A DNA stretch of 64,000 bases, from positions 4,774,001 through 4,838,000 of the forward strand of contig NZ_CP065997.1 of the NCBI RefSeq assembly GCF_016127315.1, given 5' to 3'. The notes below the pieces were generated by a model. It did no database searches. It was not told the DNA's origin and saw only the letters and a program-made list of their open reading frames with translations. Shown piece by piece: positions 18,129 through 27,204 of this stretch. This DNA comes from Achromobacter deleyi. GTDB lineage: Bacteria; Pseudomonadota; Gammaproteobacteria; Burkholderiales; Burkholderiaceae_B. Numbering within the stretch: position 1 is the first letter of the stretch; each line of letters opens with the position of its first letter. A program made the translations under genes and the position numbers.

Positions 18129-18923
18129 TCAGCGGCTGGCGCGGAATTCGATGCGGCGGTTCTTGGCGCGGCCCTCGGCCGTGGCGTTGGTGGCCACCGG
18201 CTGGTCCGGCCCCGCGCCCAACGTCTCGAAGCGGCCGGGCGGCAGCCCCTTGTCCACCAGATAGGCCCTGACCGCGTCGGCGCGCGCCTGGCTCAGGGCC
18301 AGGTTGGTGCTGCGGCTGCCGGAGCTGTCGGTGTGGCCGATGATCTGCACCTTGTCGCTGTGCAGCTTGGGAATCACGTCGGCCACCTGGTCGAGCAGCT
18401 CGCGTCCGCGCGCCGTCAGCGTGGCGCTGCCGGTCTCGAATTCCACCACGCGGTTGGTCAGCACCTTGTCCAGCAATCCCTGTTCGTCCTTGCCGGCGGC
18501 CACGCGCAGGCCGTTGACGATCTTGTAGGTTGGATTGAGCGAGGTGGCGAAGGTGCTGGCGATCTGCTGGCGCGAGGCCTCGTTCTGCACTTCGCCCTGC
18601 AGGCGGATCTGGGTGCCATCCACTTCCAGCTGGCCGCGGTTGATCTGCTTGAGCGGCTGGCCGATCAGCTTGCCCACGTGTTCGGACCAGTTGGGGGGCG
18701 CGACCACGCCGCCGACCTCGATCTGGTCGATGACGTTGCCCACGCCGTAGACCTGCTGCAGCCGCGCCAGCACGTCGGCCTTGGTGGCCTCGTCGGGGAC
18801 GGCGCCGCTGGCCACCACCTGGCCGGGCTGTGGAATCACGTTGGCGGGGACGACGGTGGCGGCGTCCTGCGCCGCCGCGGCGCACGAGAACAGCGCCGCC
18901 ATGATCAGGAGAGAGACGCGCAT
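18129..18923 (-). CDS. OmpA-family protein with BON-like domain (T6SS-linked)
   Basis: Exported protein of 264 residues. The first 18 or so residues form a signal peptide (MRVSLLIMAALFSCAAAAQ); the Cys has an imperfect lipobox, so lipid attachment is uncertain. The middle (about 75-150) resembles a BON-type domain (GQLEVDGTQIRLQGEVQNEA). The C-terminal 120 residues are an OmpA peptidoglycan-binding domain with IIGHTDSSGSRSTNLALSQA and GRAKNRRIEF. It is the last gene of the tssM-tagF unit, 2 bases from the tagF stop. It would anchor the membrane complex to peptidoglycan in place of a TssL-fused OmpA domain, which is absent here. Confidence 0.85.
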   Translation of the reverse strand: MRVSLLIMAALFSCAAAAQDAATVVPANVIPQPGQVVASGAVPDEATKADVLARLQQVYGVGNVIDQIEVGGVVAPPNWSEHVGKLIGQPLKQINRGQLEVDGTQIRLQGEVQNEASRQQIASTFATSLNPTYKIVNGLRVAAGKDEQGLLDKVLTNRVVEFETGSATLTARGRELLDQVADVIPKLHSDKVQIIGHTDSSGSRSTNLALSQARADAVRAYLVDKGLPPGRFETLGAGPDQPVATNATAEGRAKNRRIEFRASR

Positions 18924-18925
18924 GG

Positions 18926-19909
18926 TCAGGCTCCGGTGAAGACTTCGAGATAGGTGTCGAGCGCCATGCGCAAGGACAGCCGCGGTTGGTCCAGATAGCT
19001 GGACAGCTTGGCCAGGCCGTGGCTGGCCGACACGTGGTTGCGCACCCAGGGCGCGTCTTCCAGCACGATGTGCTGTTCGGCGAAGGCCTGCGGCGTCGAC
19101 AGCAGGCTGGCCAGGGTTTGCGGCGAGGCGCCGCGAAAGCCCGCCACCAGGCGATGCTTGCCGCCGATGCGGCCGATGAACACCGCGATCTCGAAATCCG
19201 CGCGCGCCAGGAACGGCGCGATCAGCGTCATCCAGTACGACGCCACCAGGTTGATGTAGAGCGGGTCGTCGGGCAGCGGCAGCGCCAGCCCGCGATCGAG
19301 CTGCGACGAGCCGCTGGACATGACCGGTTCCAGCAGGATGCCCAGCGCCAGGACGATGTCGTGCACGTTGGCCGCATGGCCGTTGCCGCGCAGCATGGCC
19401 TGCAGCCGTTCGACGGTCTGCAGGTCGACGAAGGCATCGAAGCCGTCGTCGGCCTCGGTGCGGATCTCGCCCTCCAGTTCGTTCAGGGTCTGCAGCGCCG
19501 GGCCGGGATCGGCATCGGTCATCAGCAGCGAGGCTGCGCCGCTCATGCGGTTCCACAGGCGGCTGAAGGCCATCGGGCTGCGGGCGATGAACGCCAGCGG
19601 CCGCTGCACTTCGACCGAGGTCGCCGACAGGAACGGAAAGCGCCGGCCCGACTGGTCACGGCTGGGTTGCAGATGGCCGGCGATGGCCAGCTTGCCGCGC
19701 GAGCCGAGGATGGCGAACGGCATCGGCTCGGCCTCGTCGTACAGCGTCTTCCAGTGCGGGTCCTGGGCCAGCAGCTCCATGGTGTGGGCGACCCAGCCGT
19801 CCAGCGTGCTCATCAGCTGCGGATGCGAGGTGTTCTTGACGAAGTCGCCGCGCGCCGGGATCTTGCCGAAGTAGGCCGTGCGGAACAGGGGGGACTGCGG
19901 GTTGCTCAT
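18926..19909 (-). CDS. tagF: T6SS-associated protein TagF
   Basis: Cytosolic protein of 327 residues; RTAYFGKIPARGDFVKN opens the TagF (ImpM/DUF2094) domain, followed by FAILGSRGKLAIAGHLQPSR and GRRFPFLSATSVE. In Pseudomonas TagF represses the system after translation by binding Fha, and is antagonised by the PpkA/PppA phosphorylation pathway. Its ATG overlaps the tssM stop as ATGA, so translation is coupled. No fha, ppkA or pppA is in this window, which is unusual for a TagF-containing cluster. Confidence 0.92.
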   Translation of the reverse strand: MSNPQSPLFRTAYFGKIPARGDFVKNTSHPQLMSTLDGWVAHTMELLAQDPHWKTLYDEAEPMPFAILGSRGKLAIAGHLQPSRDQSGRRFPFLSATSVEVQRPLAFIARSPMAFSRLWNRMSGAASLLMTDADPGPALQTLNELEGEIRTEADDGFDAFVDLQTVERLQAMLRGNGHAANVHDIVLALGILLEPVMSSGSSQLDRGLALPLPDDPLYINLVASYWMTLIAPFLARADFEIAVFIGRIGGKHRLVAGFRGASPQTLASLLSTPQAFAEQHIVLEDAPWVRNHVSASHGLAKLSSYLDQPRLSLRMALDTYLEVFTGA

Positions 19910-22900
19910 TGCGGCGCTCCGGGTCGCGTCTGGGCGGAGGAGGATTCGGACGTGGTGCCCACCACGGAGGAGGGCAGGCGCAGGTTGCGCAGGCCCTGGC
20001 TGCCGCCGGGCTCGCTGCCGCCGGCGCCGGGCGCCTGGGCGTTGCTGATGATGCGCAGCTTGACCGGCACGGTCACGTTCGACTTGCCCCAGCTCATGTT
20101 GAAGCTGCCGTCCGCGTTGGAGGTGCGCTGGGCGGTCGCGATCAGGCGTTCCAGGCCGAAGCGGCCCGGTTCGTTGACGATCTCGACCACGCTGCCGTCG
20201 AAGGTGGTGGCGGTGATGCGCGCGCCGGGCGCGCCCTGCGCATTGGGCCAGACGAAGTTGACCCATTGCGGCGGCGTGTTGCGGTAGCGCAGCTGCTGGC
20301 CGTCGATCTCGATGGTGTACTCGGTCACGCCCGAGGCCGGCTTGGGCTGGATCTGGAACAGCGTCTGCGGCTGGCTGGCCGCGCCGGCGCCGGCCGCGCC
20401 GCCGGACAGCGGCGCCACCCACTGCGCGAAGTTGGCGGTGAAGGTCGGCTGCAGGCTGACGCCCATGTCGCCCCAGGTGCGCGCCGTCAGGATGTCGCCG
20501 CGGCGCACGGTCAGCGGGCCGAGGGTGTCGTTGACGTACTTGGCGATGCTGCCCTGCGGGCCGAACACCTGCCCGATCTCGTCGCTGCTGGCTTCGACGC
20601 TGGCGCGCGAGGCGAACGGATACTTCTCGGCCAGGGTCTGGTTGAACGGCTGGTAGATCTGCGCGTTCCAGACCTTGTTCAGCTCGGACTCGGCCGGCTG
20701 CATCGCCACGGCGTAGGCCTGGATCAGCGGCCGCACCAGCAGCGGGCGCAGCGTCTCGCGCTGGGTCGCCGACAGGCCCGCCAGCATCTGCTCGTCGACC
20801 AGCTTGAGCGCGTCGGCCAGCTCCGAATCCTTGCCTTCCAGCGTCTGGCGCAGCAGCACCAGCGAGCCGGGGCCGGGGTCGCCCTGGTTGTTGAGCAGGT
20901 TGAAGCGCGTGCGGATCTTGGACAGCGCGCCCATGTAGTTGCCCAGCAGCGACTGGTTCTCGCGCGTCACCACCAGGCGCGCCACGTCCGAGAACTCGCG
21001 GCCCACCGGGCCCATCGGGATGGCCTCGCCGTTGGCGGTGGTGGTGGCCGCGGGCGCCGGCGGCGTCTGCCGCAGGATCACGCGCTTGAACCAGCCGACC
21101 ACGCCGCTCTGCGCCTGCTGCAGCCCGGCGTTGACCAGCGAGGGGTTGTCCCACGAGGTCTGCTCATAGGCAGTGTTGATGAGCTTGGCGATGGGCGAGG
21201 TCTGCGGATCGCCCAGGCGGTTCATCGCGCCCACCGATTGCTCGAAGCTGGTGAACGGCTTGATGGTCACGCCGCGCAGGAACTTCTGCCATTCCTGGGC
21301 GTATTCCATCTTGTACATGGTCGCCAGGCTCTTCTGGATCTGCTCGGGGCTGCCGTCCAGCGTCAGGTCATCGCGCGCGTTCACGCCCAGCACCCAGTCG
21401 CTGGTCTGCACTTCCTTCTTGGCGGCCTCGTTGATGGCGGGCTGGATGTATTGCTCCCAGGCCTCGCGGGTGAAGGTGCCGGGAATGGCGTAGCTGCCGG
21501 CCACCACGCCGGCGTCGTTCTCGCCGACGATGCGCGCCACCGTCATGGTCTGGAAGCGCGTGGCGGCGCGCGCCTTGAGCGTGGCGTAGGCGCGTTCGCG
21601 CGCCGGCATGCCCTGCATCACGGCGCGCAGGCTGGCGCGGGTCTTCTCGACCAGCGCCAGGTTGGTGTCGATCTGCGGCCAGCCGGCGTCGGGCGCGCGG
21701 CTGACGTAGAACGAGATCAGGCGCTCGGCGCTGCGGATCAGCTGGTCGCGCGGCATGGCGCCGCGGTTGGTCTCCAGCCAGCCGCGCCAGAAGCGCGTGA
21801 TCTGGTCGGACAGGTGGGTGGGGTCGACGTGCTGGCGATTGGCCATCATCAGGTACGTCTTGAGCGCGTTGTAGGCGTCGTCGGCGTTGGTCGGCGAGGC
21901 GTCCTGGAACAGCGTGTCGCCGCCCGCGGCATGCGCGGCGCGCAGCGCCTGCGGCGCCGGCTTGGGCGCGCCGCCGGCCGCCGCGGCGCCGGACATGTCG
22001 ACCTTGGCCAGGAAGTCCTCCAGGCTGACCTTGACCGGGCTCAGCATGAACTGGCGCGCGCCGTTGTAGTACTCGGCCAGCAGGCGTTCCTTGAGCACGT
22101 CGCCCTGGTACAGGCCCAGGCCCAGCGACCACGGGCGGCTGGCCGAATAGCGGTCCAGCTGCTCGATGCGGTCCTGCAGGATCTCCATGGCCTCCAGGCG
22201 GCTCTGCAGGTCGGTGCGTTCGCTCTGCAGCCGCACCACCTTGTCCAGGTCGGCCTGCACGTTCTGCGCCAGTTGGCGGTTGCCCAGATACGACCAGCTC
22301 CAGCCGCCCAGCACCAGGCCCAGCGCCAGCACCAGGCCGAAGAAGGTCAGGTAGCGCATGCGGGTCTTGGCCGGGCTGGCGTGCTGGCGCACCAGTTTCT
22401 TGTCGGCGAAGATCACGCTGGAAAAGAGGTCGCGCAGGAAGAAACCGTTGTGCGACGACACGTTGCGGGCCTGGCCGCGCGCGGCCGGGCGCAGGTCGAA
22501 GCGCTCGGCCAGCCGCTCGGTCGAGGTGCTTTGCGAGACGCCTTCCTGCAGCGCGCTGGTGAAGTAGAAGCCGCGGAACACCGGCTTGTACTGGAACGGG
22601 TTGGTCTCGAACAGCGTCGACAGGAAGGTGCGCAGCGCCGGCTTGATGCCGGCGAATTCCAGCGGGAAGGTCAGCAGCCCCGGCGGCAGGTCGCGGTTGT
22701 TGCGCAGCGAGATCTGCGCCGTTCCCATTTCCTTGAGGCCTTCGTACAGCTCGTCGAAGCGTTCGTCGAACAGGGCCAGCACGTCGCGGTTCTCTTCCGC
22801 GCCGTAGGGCAGGGTGGCGCCCCAGACGCGGTCGCGCTCGCGCTGGTCGCTGTCCGAGAAGAACTCGCTGAAGCCCGAGATCAGGTCGGCCTTGGTGAAG

Positions 22901-23712
22901 ATGATGTAGACCGGCGCGAACACCTCCAGCCGGTCGGTCAGTTCCTGCACGCGCTGGCGCAGGTTCTTGGCCAGGTTGATGGCGAACTCGGGGCCCGCGC
23001 CGGTCAGTTCGTCGATGCTGGCGGCGACGATGATGCCGTTGATCGGCGCCTTGGGGCGATGGCGCTTGAGCAGGTCGAGGAACCCCATCCACTCGTTGCG
23101 GTCTTCCTCGTGCACCGAATAGCGGCCGGCCGTGTCCAGCAGGATGCCCTCGGTGGTGAAGAACCAGTCGCAGTTGCGGGTGCCGCCCACGCCGCGCACC
23201 GCCGCGCCGTTCTTGTCGGCGAAGGGGAACTGCAGGCCCGAGTTGATGACCGCGCTGCTCTTGCCCGCGGCCGGGTTGCCGATCACGATGTACCAGGGCA
23301 GCTCGTACAGGGCTTCGTTGCCCGAGACCTGGCCGATCTTGGAGGTCTTGATGGTGCGCACCGCCTGCGCCAGCCGCGTGCGCAGCGCGTCCACGTCGCC
23401 GCGGTTGGCGGCGGCCGCGCCGGTCTGCACCTGCTGCTCCAGCATGTCGCCCAGGTTCTTGTTGGCGCGCCGCGCGCGCCGCCGGCGCCACAGGTAGGCG
23501 CACAGCCACAGGAACAGGAAGATGCCCAGCGCGATGCCGGCCCACGCCAGGCCGATCTCGACCGTGTCGGCGAACAGGAACAGGAACACGATCAGGGCGA
23601 TCAGGCCGAGCGCCATGAACAGGCGCGGGCTGCCGAGCGCGCGCGATGTCCAATGTCGGCCTTCGCTCAGGGCGCTGGAAATACCGGAGAAGAAACCTGA
23701 AGGGCTACGCAT
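19906..23712 (-). CDS. tssM: T6SS membrane-complex protein TssM (IcmF)
   Basis: Inner-membrane protein of 1268 residues that spans the periplasm and links TssL to the outer-membrane lipoprotein TssJ. Transmembrane helices are at about 31-48, 53-75 and 447-470. The cytoplasmic loop has a Walker A, GNPAAGKS (145-152), and a G-domain-like LLDTAGRY, so NTP binding is possible. The long C-terminal periplasmic part includes the IcmF-related and TssM C-terminal regions. The ATG at 23712 is chosen because it begins the conserved N-terminus; the in-frame extension to 23907 lies inside the preceding gene. It overlaps tagF by 4 bases. Confidence 0.95.
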   Translation of the reverse strand: MRSPSGFFSGISSALSEGRHWTSRALGSPRLFMALGLIALIVFLFLFADTVEIGLAWAGIALGIFLFLWLCAYLWRRRRARRANKNLGDMLEQQVQTGAAAANRGDVDALRTRLAQAVRTIKTSKIGQVSGNEALYELPWYIVIGNPAAGKSSAVINSGLQFPFADKNGAAVRGVGGTRNCDWFFTTEGILLDTAGRYSVHEEDRNEWMGFLDLLKRHRPKAPINGIIVAASIDELTGAGPEFAINLAKNLRQRVQELTDRLEVFAPVYIIFTKADLISGFSEFFSDSDQRERDRVWGATLPYGAEENRDVLALFDERFDELYEGLKEMGTAQISLRNNRDLPPGLLTFPLEFAGIKPALRTFLSTLFETNPFQYKPVFRGFYFTSALQEGVSQSTSTERLAERFDLRPAARGQARNVSSHNGFFLRDLFSSVIFADKKLVRQHASPAKTRMRYLTFFGLVLALGLVLGGWSWSYLGNRQLAQNVQADLDKVVRLQSERTDLQSRLEAMEILQDRIEQLDRYSASRPWSLGLGLYQGDVLKERLLAEYYNGARQFMLSPVKVSLEDFLAKVDMSGAAAAGGAPKPAPQALRAAHAAGGDTLFQDASPTNADDAYNALKTYLMMANRQHVDPTHLSDQITRFWRGWLETNRGAMPRDQLIRSAERLISFYVSRAPDAGWPQIDTNLALVEKTRASLRAVMQGMPARERAYATLKARAATRFQTMTVARIVGENDAGVVAGSYAIPGTFTREAWEQYIQPAINEAAKKEVQTSDWVLGVNARDDLTLDGSPEQIQKSLATMYKMEYAQEWQKFLRGVTIKPFTSFEQSVGAMNRLGDPQTSPIAKLINTAYEQTSWDNPSLVNAGLQQAQSGVVGWFKRVILRQTPPAPAATTTANGEAIPMGPVGREFSDVARLVVTRENQSLLGNYMGALSKIRTRFNLLNNQGDPGPGSLVLLRQTLEGKDSELADALKLVDEQMLAGLSATQRETLRPLLVRPLIQAYAVAMQPAESELNKVWNAQIYQPFNQTLAEKYPFASRASVEASSDEIGQVFGPQGSIAKYVNDTLGPLTVRRGDILTARTWGDMGVSLQPTFTANFAQWVAPLSGGAAGAGAASQPQTLFQIQPKPASGVTEYTIEIDGQQLRYRNTPPQWVNFVWPNAQGAPGARITATTFDGSVVEIVNEPGRFGLERLIATAQRTSNADGSFNMSWGKSNVTVPVKLRIISNAQAPGAGGSEPGGSQGLRNLRLPSSVVGTTSESSSAQTRPGAPQ

Positions 23713-23735
23713 GATTCTGGCTTTTTTTATGGGGG

Positions 23736-25127
23736 TCAGGCGGAGGGGGAAGGGGACAGCAGGGCGAGCGTGCGCAAGGCGGGGTCCTGGGTCATGACGG
23801 CGATCACGGGGGCTTCGGCTTGCGCGCAGGCCTCGCCGGCGACCGCGAGCGTCAGCAGGTGCGCGGCGGCGCCGGTGTAGCCGCAGGCGCCGCCCACGGC
23901 CAGGCAATCCTGGTTCGGGTCGAGCGCGGTGAACAGGGTGCTGGCGAGGCCCGCGGTTTCGAGCGGACGGCTGCCACGATGATCGGCGTCGCTGACCAGC
24001 GCGCGGATGTCCTCCACGCGCCGCTCCTGCTGTTGCAGGAAGCGGTTGGCCAGCTCGGCCAGCATCGGTTCGCTGGCGGCGCCACGGGTATCGGCGCCGG
24101 TCGCACGGTGCGCCATGGGCGACAGGGCCAGCGCGAAGGCGCCGGCCGGCGGCGCGAGCGGGGCGTTGTCGCCGGCCTCGACCAGGGTCAGGTCGAGCAG
24201 CAGGCCGGCGGCCGCTTCACCGGGCACGCGTCCCTGCGGATTGGCGCTATCGACCAGCAGGCCGTCCGCGTCCCAGTCCTGCACCACGTGGGTGTCGATA
24301 TAGGAATCGGCCGACGCCGCGATGCGCAGCGGCGCGCGCGCCGGCGTGGCCGGTTCCAGCGCCAGTTGCCGCAGCAGGCCGTCGCTGGCCAGCGCGTCGC
24401 GCGCCTCGTGTTGCCGCAGCGTCAGGCGCGAGGCGGGCCAGGCCGCGCTGAGGCGGGCCTGCGCCAGCGCATGCTCGCGCGCCGCGGGCGGCCATTGGGC
24501 CGGCAGCAGCAATTCGACCTGCAGCAGCGGCCAGTCGTCGTCGCGTTCCGGCGTGCCGTGTTCCAGCACGTGGGCGCGGGCGTCGCGCGACAGGCTCTCG
24601 ACCACTTCGCACAGCAGGGCGGTGGCGCGCAGGCAGTCCTCGGCCTGCGCGGCGGCGGGCGCGGCTTGCGTTGCGGCGGCCTCGCGCAGCATGTCGTTGT
24701 CCAGGTGCGCCGCGCGCGCGCTGAAGATGGGAAAGCCGCGGGCGTTCTTGAGGGTGTCGTCCAGGTCGGGCCGCTGCTGTTTCGCCAACGCCTCGTGGAT
24801 GGCGGCCGCATCGCTGCCGGGCGCGGCGCGCGCGGTGCTCGCCAGCACCACCAGCCGGGTCGCGGCCGGCGGCGCCACGGGCGCCTGTTCGCCCGGCGCG
24901 GCGGCAGGCGTCGCCGCGGCCGCGGCGCGGGCCTCGCGGCGGGCGCGCGCGATGCGCAGGCCGGCCCACCCGGCCGCGATCAGCGTCAGCGGCAGCGCGA
25001 ACAGGTACAGGCCGATGTCCACGCCGGTGGGCAGCGTGCGCGACTCCTGCCACCAGATGATGACGGCCAGCCAGACGACGCCGAAGACCAGGGCCAGCAG
25101 CAGGCCGGTTTTGAGAAAGCGGGTCAT
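23736..25127 (-). CDS. T6SS-linked membrane protein of unknown function
   Basis: Product of 463 residues with two N-terminal transmembrane helices (about 5-25 and 38-58) followed by an Arg/Ala-rich stretch and a large Ala-rich domain. I see no catalytic motif. It starts 70 bp after the M15 peptidase and ends 23 bp before tssM, so it is part of the tssM operon and is probably an accessory of the membrane complex. Some proteobacterial clusters carry a protein of this shape next to tssM; no function can be given. Confidence 0.75.
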   Translation of the reverse strand: MTRFLKTGLLLALVFGVVWLAVIIWWQESRTLPTGVDIGLYLFALPLTLIAAGWAGLRIARARREARAAAAATPAAAPGEQAPVAPPAATRLVVLASTARAAPGSDAAAIHEALAKQQRPDLDDTLKNARGFPIFSARAAHLDNDMLREAAATQAAPAAAQAEDCLRATALLCEVVESLSRDARAHVLEHGTPERDDDWPLLQVELLLPAQWPPAAREHALAQARLSAAWPASRLTLRQHEARDALASDGLLRQLALEPATPARAPLRIAASADSYIDTHVVQDWDADGLLVDSANPQGRVPGEAAAGLLLDLTLVEAGDNAPLAPPAGAFALALSPMAHRATGADTRGAASEPMLAELANRFLQQQERRVEDIRALVSDADHRGSRPLETAGLASTLFTALDPNQDCLAVGGACGYTGAAAHLLTLAVAGEACAQAEAPVIAVMTQDPALRTLALLSPSPSA

Positions 25128-25197
25128 GAGAGTTCGAAGCGGTGATCGGTTGGTCGGAGGAGCGGCTGGGTCAGGGTAGTCGCGCGAGATGATCGGA

Positions 25198-26049
25198 TCA
25201 TTGCGCCGCTCCCGCGTCGCGTCGCATGACGCCCGGACGCCGCAGTTCGGTGTGGCCGAAGTCCATCAGCTTCCAGCGGCCGCCCCACGTCAGGCCGACA
25301 CGCTCGGCGGTCTCGCCGAACAGCTCGTAGCCGCGCATGGCCCAGGGGTCCTTCTCCGAGACCACCACCTTGCCGTCGCGCAGGAACGCGCTGTCGGCGG
25401 CCAGGCCGTATTGGTGATAGCTCTGGTAGGCGCCGGCGTTGGTCACGTGCGAACCCTTGCTCGCCAGTTCTTCCTGGCGCTCGGGGCTGCGATAGCCCTC
25501 GATCAGCACCATCTCGTAGCCATGCTCTTCACGCATGATGCGATACGCGGCCAGCAGGCGCTGGCGGTAATCGGCGTCCAGCAGGTTCCAGTCGCGGCTC
25601 GCGCCGCCCAGGTTCGGGCGCACCAATTCCACTTCGCGCGTGGTGAAGACTTCGGGCGGCAATGGCGGTGGCGGCACCAGTCTTTCGCCGGTCAGCAGAG
25701 CCTGGATACGAGGGTCCGGACCGGCCATCCGATCCTCGTAAATAAATGTGTGATTGTGTCGCATGACGAAAGCGAAAAGGGACGGAAGCAACACGACCGC
25801 GAGGCCCGCGGCGATCTGCCAGCGGTAGGCGGAAAACGTATTGCCGGCCCGGCCGACGCCCGCGCGCACCACCTGCGCGGAGCCGCCGACCACATCGCCT
25901 GCCTGACCCGCGCCGCGCGCCACGCGGCGCCGCATTCCCTGCGCGAACGCACGCACGCTCCGCGCGGTTCCCGCCCGGAAGGACGGGAAGACCAGCAGCG
26001 CGGAGACGCCAATCGCGAGCAGAAAATATAGGGGCAGTAGAACTAGCAA
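25198..26049 (-). CDS. Membrane-anchored M15 peptidoglycan peptidase (TagX-like)
   Basis: Product of 283 residues. Transmembrane segments lie at about 1-20 and 77-96. The C-terminal domain is an M15 (L-alanyl-D-glutamate/VanY type) zinc peptidase: IEGYRSPERQEELA, S-Y-H212-x2-G-x-A-x-D219, WGGRW (255-259) and D263-F-G-H266 supply the zinc ligands. TagX of Acinetobacter, an M15-type peptidase required for T6SS assembly, has this plan, so this enzyme likely cuts peptidoglycan locally for the TssJLM complex. The start is a TTG at 26049 with GAGGGA 6 bases upstream. It heads the tssM operon. Confidence 0.82.
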   Translation of the reverse strand: MLVLLPLYFLLAIGVSALLVFPSFRAGTARSVRAFAQGMRRRVARGAGQAGDVVGGSAQVVRAGVGRAGNTFSAYRWQIAAGLAVVLLPSLFAFVMRHNHTFIYEDRMAGPDPRIQALLTGERLVPPPPLPPEVFTTREVELVRPNLGGASRDWNLLDADYRQRLLAAYRIMREEHGYEMVLIEGYRSPERQEELASKGSHVTNAGAYQSYHQYGLAADSAFLRDGKVVVSEKDPWAMRGYELFGETAERVGLTWGGRWKLMDFGHTELRRPGVMRRDAGAAQ

Positions 26050-26166
26050 CGGTATCCCTCAATCACGAAGGCGTAATCTTTTGTTCTATTCGGGATTGAG
26101 GCAAGCGCTTGGGCGTTGCAGACGGCGTCGATGCTTTAGGAATCGTAACAACAAGCCGTGATCTAA

Positions 26167-26196
26167 AAGGTGTCATCAGGTATTCTCGGACACCTT
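26167..26196. promoter_or_regulatory. Inverted repeat in the divergent T6SS promoter region
   Basis: AAGGTGTC (26167-26174) and GACACCTT (26189-26196) are perfect reverse complements around 14 bases. They lie 43 bases before the start of the bitopic protein gene, in the 190-bp region shared with the M15 peptidase gene. Operator or leader hairpin are both possible. Confidence 0.35.
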
Positions 26197-26239
26197 GGTT
26201 AAAGGGGCTTCGTGCGCCCCTGCCGACACGGGACCTCGC

Positions 26240-27178
26240 ATGGCAGAAGACGAAAAAAGATCGCGACCACCGCCCTCTATTCCCAGCTTGCTAGCCGGAC
26301 GCTCATCCTCCGCGGATGAGCAGCAGTCGTCGCGCATTCTCGCCACGCTCGAGGGCCGCGTGCCCGAGGCCGAGGCCAAGCACCTGCCGCCCAGGCAACG
26401 TTCGAAAACGCCGCTGCTGGTGCTGCTGGCGCTGTTCCTGGGATGTGTCGGCGCGGGGCTGTGGGCGGTCTATGACACGGCGGAATTGCCGGTCGTCGTG
26501 GCGCGCATGGAGCCGGATGCACGGCCCGCGGGCAACACGGCCGCCGCGGGCGCCGCCACTGCCGCGGGCGCGGCTCCGGCCAACGCGCAGGGCAATGCGG
26601 CCGCGGTCGCGCAGGCTCGCATGCCGGCGGGCGCGGAGGCGCCGCCGTCCAGCGCGGCCGCCATCATCGACGATCATCCCTTGGCGCAATTGACGCAGTC
26701 CGCCGACCAGGGCGAACCCGCCAATCCGCTGGCGGCGCTGGCGGTCACGGCCGCCGCGCCCAAGCCCGACGCCGCGCCGCGGGCCGCGCAGCCGAAGGCG
26801 CCCGGTCCGACCACGCAGCGCGCCGAGCGTTCACGCGAAGCCACCGTGGTGGCCGCGGCAACGCCTGGCGCGCCGGCATCGACGTCGAAGACCGCGCCGG
26901 CGCGCGGCAAGGCGACACCACGCAATGACAGCGACGCGGCCTTGCTGGCGACGCTGATGGCCTACGGCCTGCCGCCGGCATCGCCGCCTGGCACCAAGGT
27001 CTACAAGACCGACGGTATCTTCGTGCGCGAGTTGCCGGGATCGTCGCTCGCCACCCGCCTCGGGGAGTGCCGCAAGCTCGGCTTTCTCGAAAGCGAACAA
27101 TGCCGCCTGCGCGTCTGCGCCGGCCACTGGGGCACGGCCCCCGAATGTCCCAATGCGCAATCCCACGTTGAACCGTGA
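26240..27178 (+). CDS. Bitopic Ala/Pro-rich T6SS-linked protein with a Cys4 tail
   Basis: Product of 312 residues read from the ATG at 26240. A cytoplasmic N-terminus (about 1-55, charged) is followed by one transmembrane helix (LLVLLALFLGCVGAGLWAVY), about 150 residues of Ala/Pro-rich linker, and a C-terminal domain ending with four cysteines (GECRKLGFLESEQC, RLRVCAGHW, PEC). The shape resembles TonB-like proteins that span the periplasm. It heads the vgrG1 unit, and its stop overlaps the GTG of a possible longer vgrG1 start. I do not recognise a named family; a role in effector loading or cell-envelope docking is only a guess. Confidence 0.7.
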   Translation: MAEDEKRSRPPPSIPSLLAGRSSSADEQQSSRILATLEGRVPEAEAKHLPPRQRSKTPLLVLLALFLGCVGAGLWAVYDTAELPVVVARMEPDARPAGNTAAAGAATAAGAAPANAQGNAAAVAQARMPAGAEAPPSSAAAIIDDHPLAQLTQSADQGEPANPLAALAVTAAAPKPDAAPRAAQPKAPGPTTQRAERSREATVVAAATPGAPASTSKTAPARGKATPRNDSDAALLATLMAYGLPPASPPGTKVYKTDGIFVRELPGSSLATRLGECRKLGFLESEQCRLRVCAGHWGTAPECPNAQSHVEP

Positions 27179-27204
27179 CCGCGCCTGAGCAAGGTTTTTC
27201 CCCG

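Noticed and set aside
19909..23700. Long plus-strand frame opposite tssM
   Set aside because: No domain, Arg/Ala/Gly/Gln-rich; tssM on the other strand is certain.
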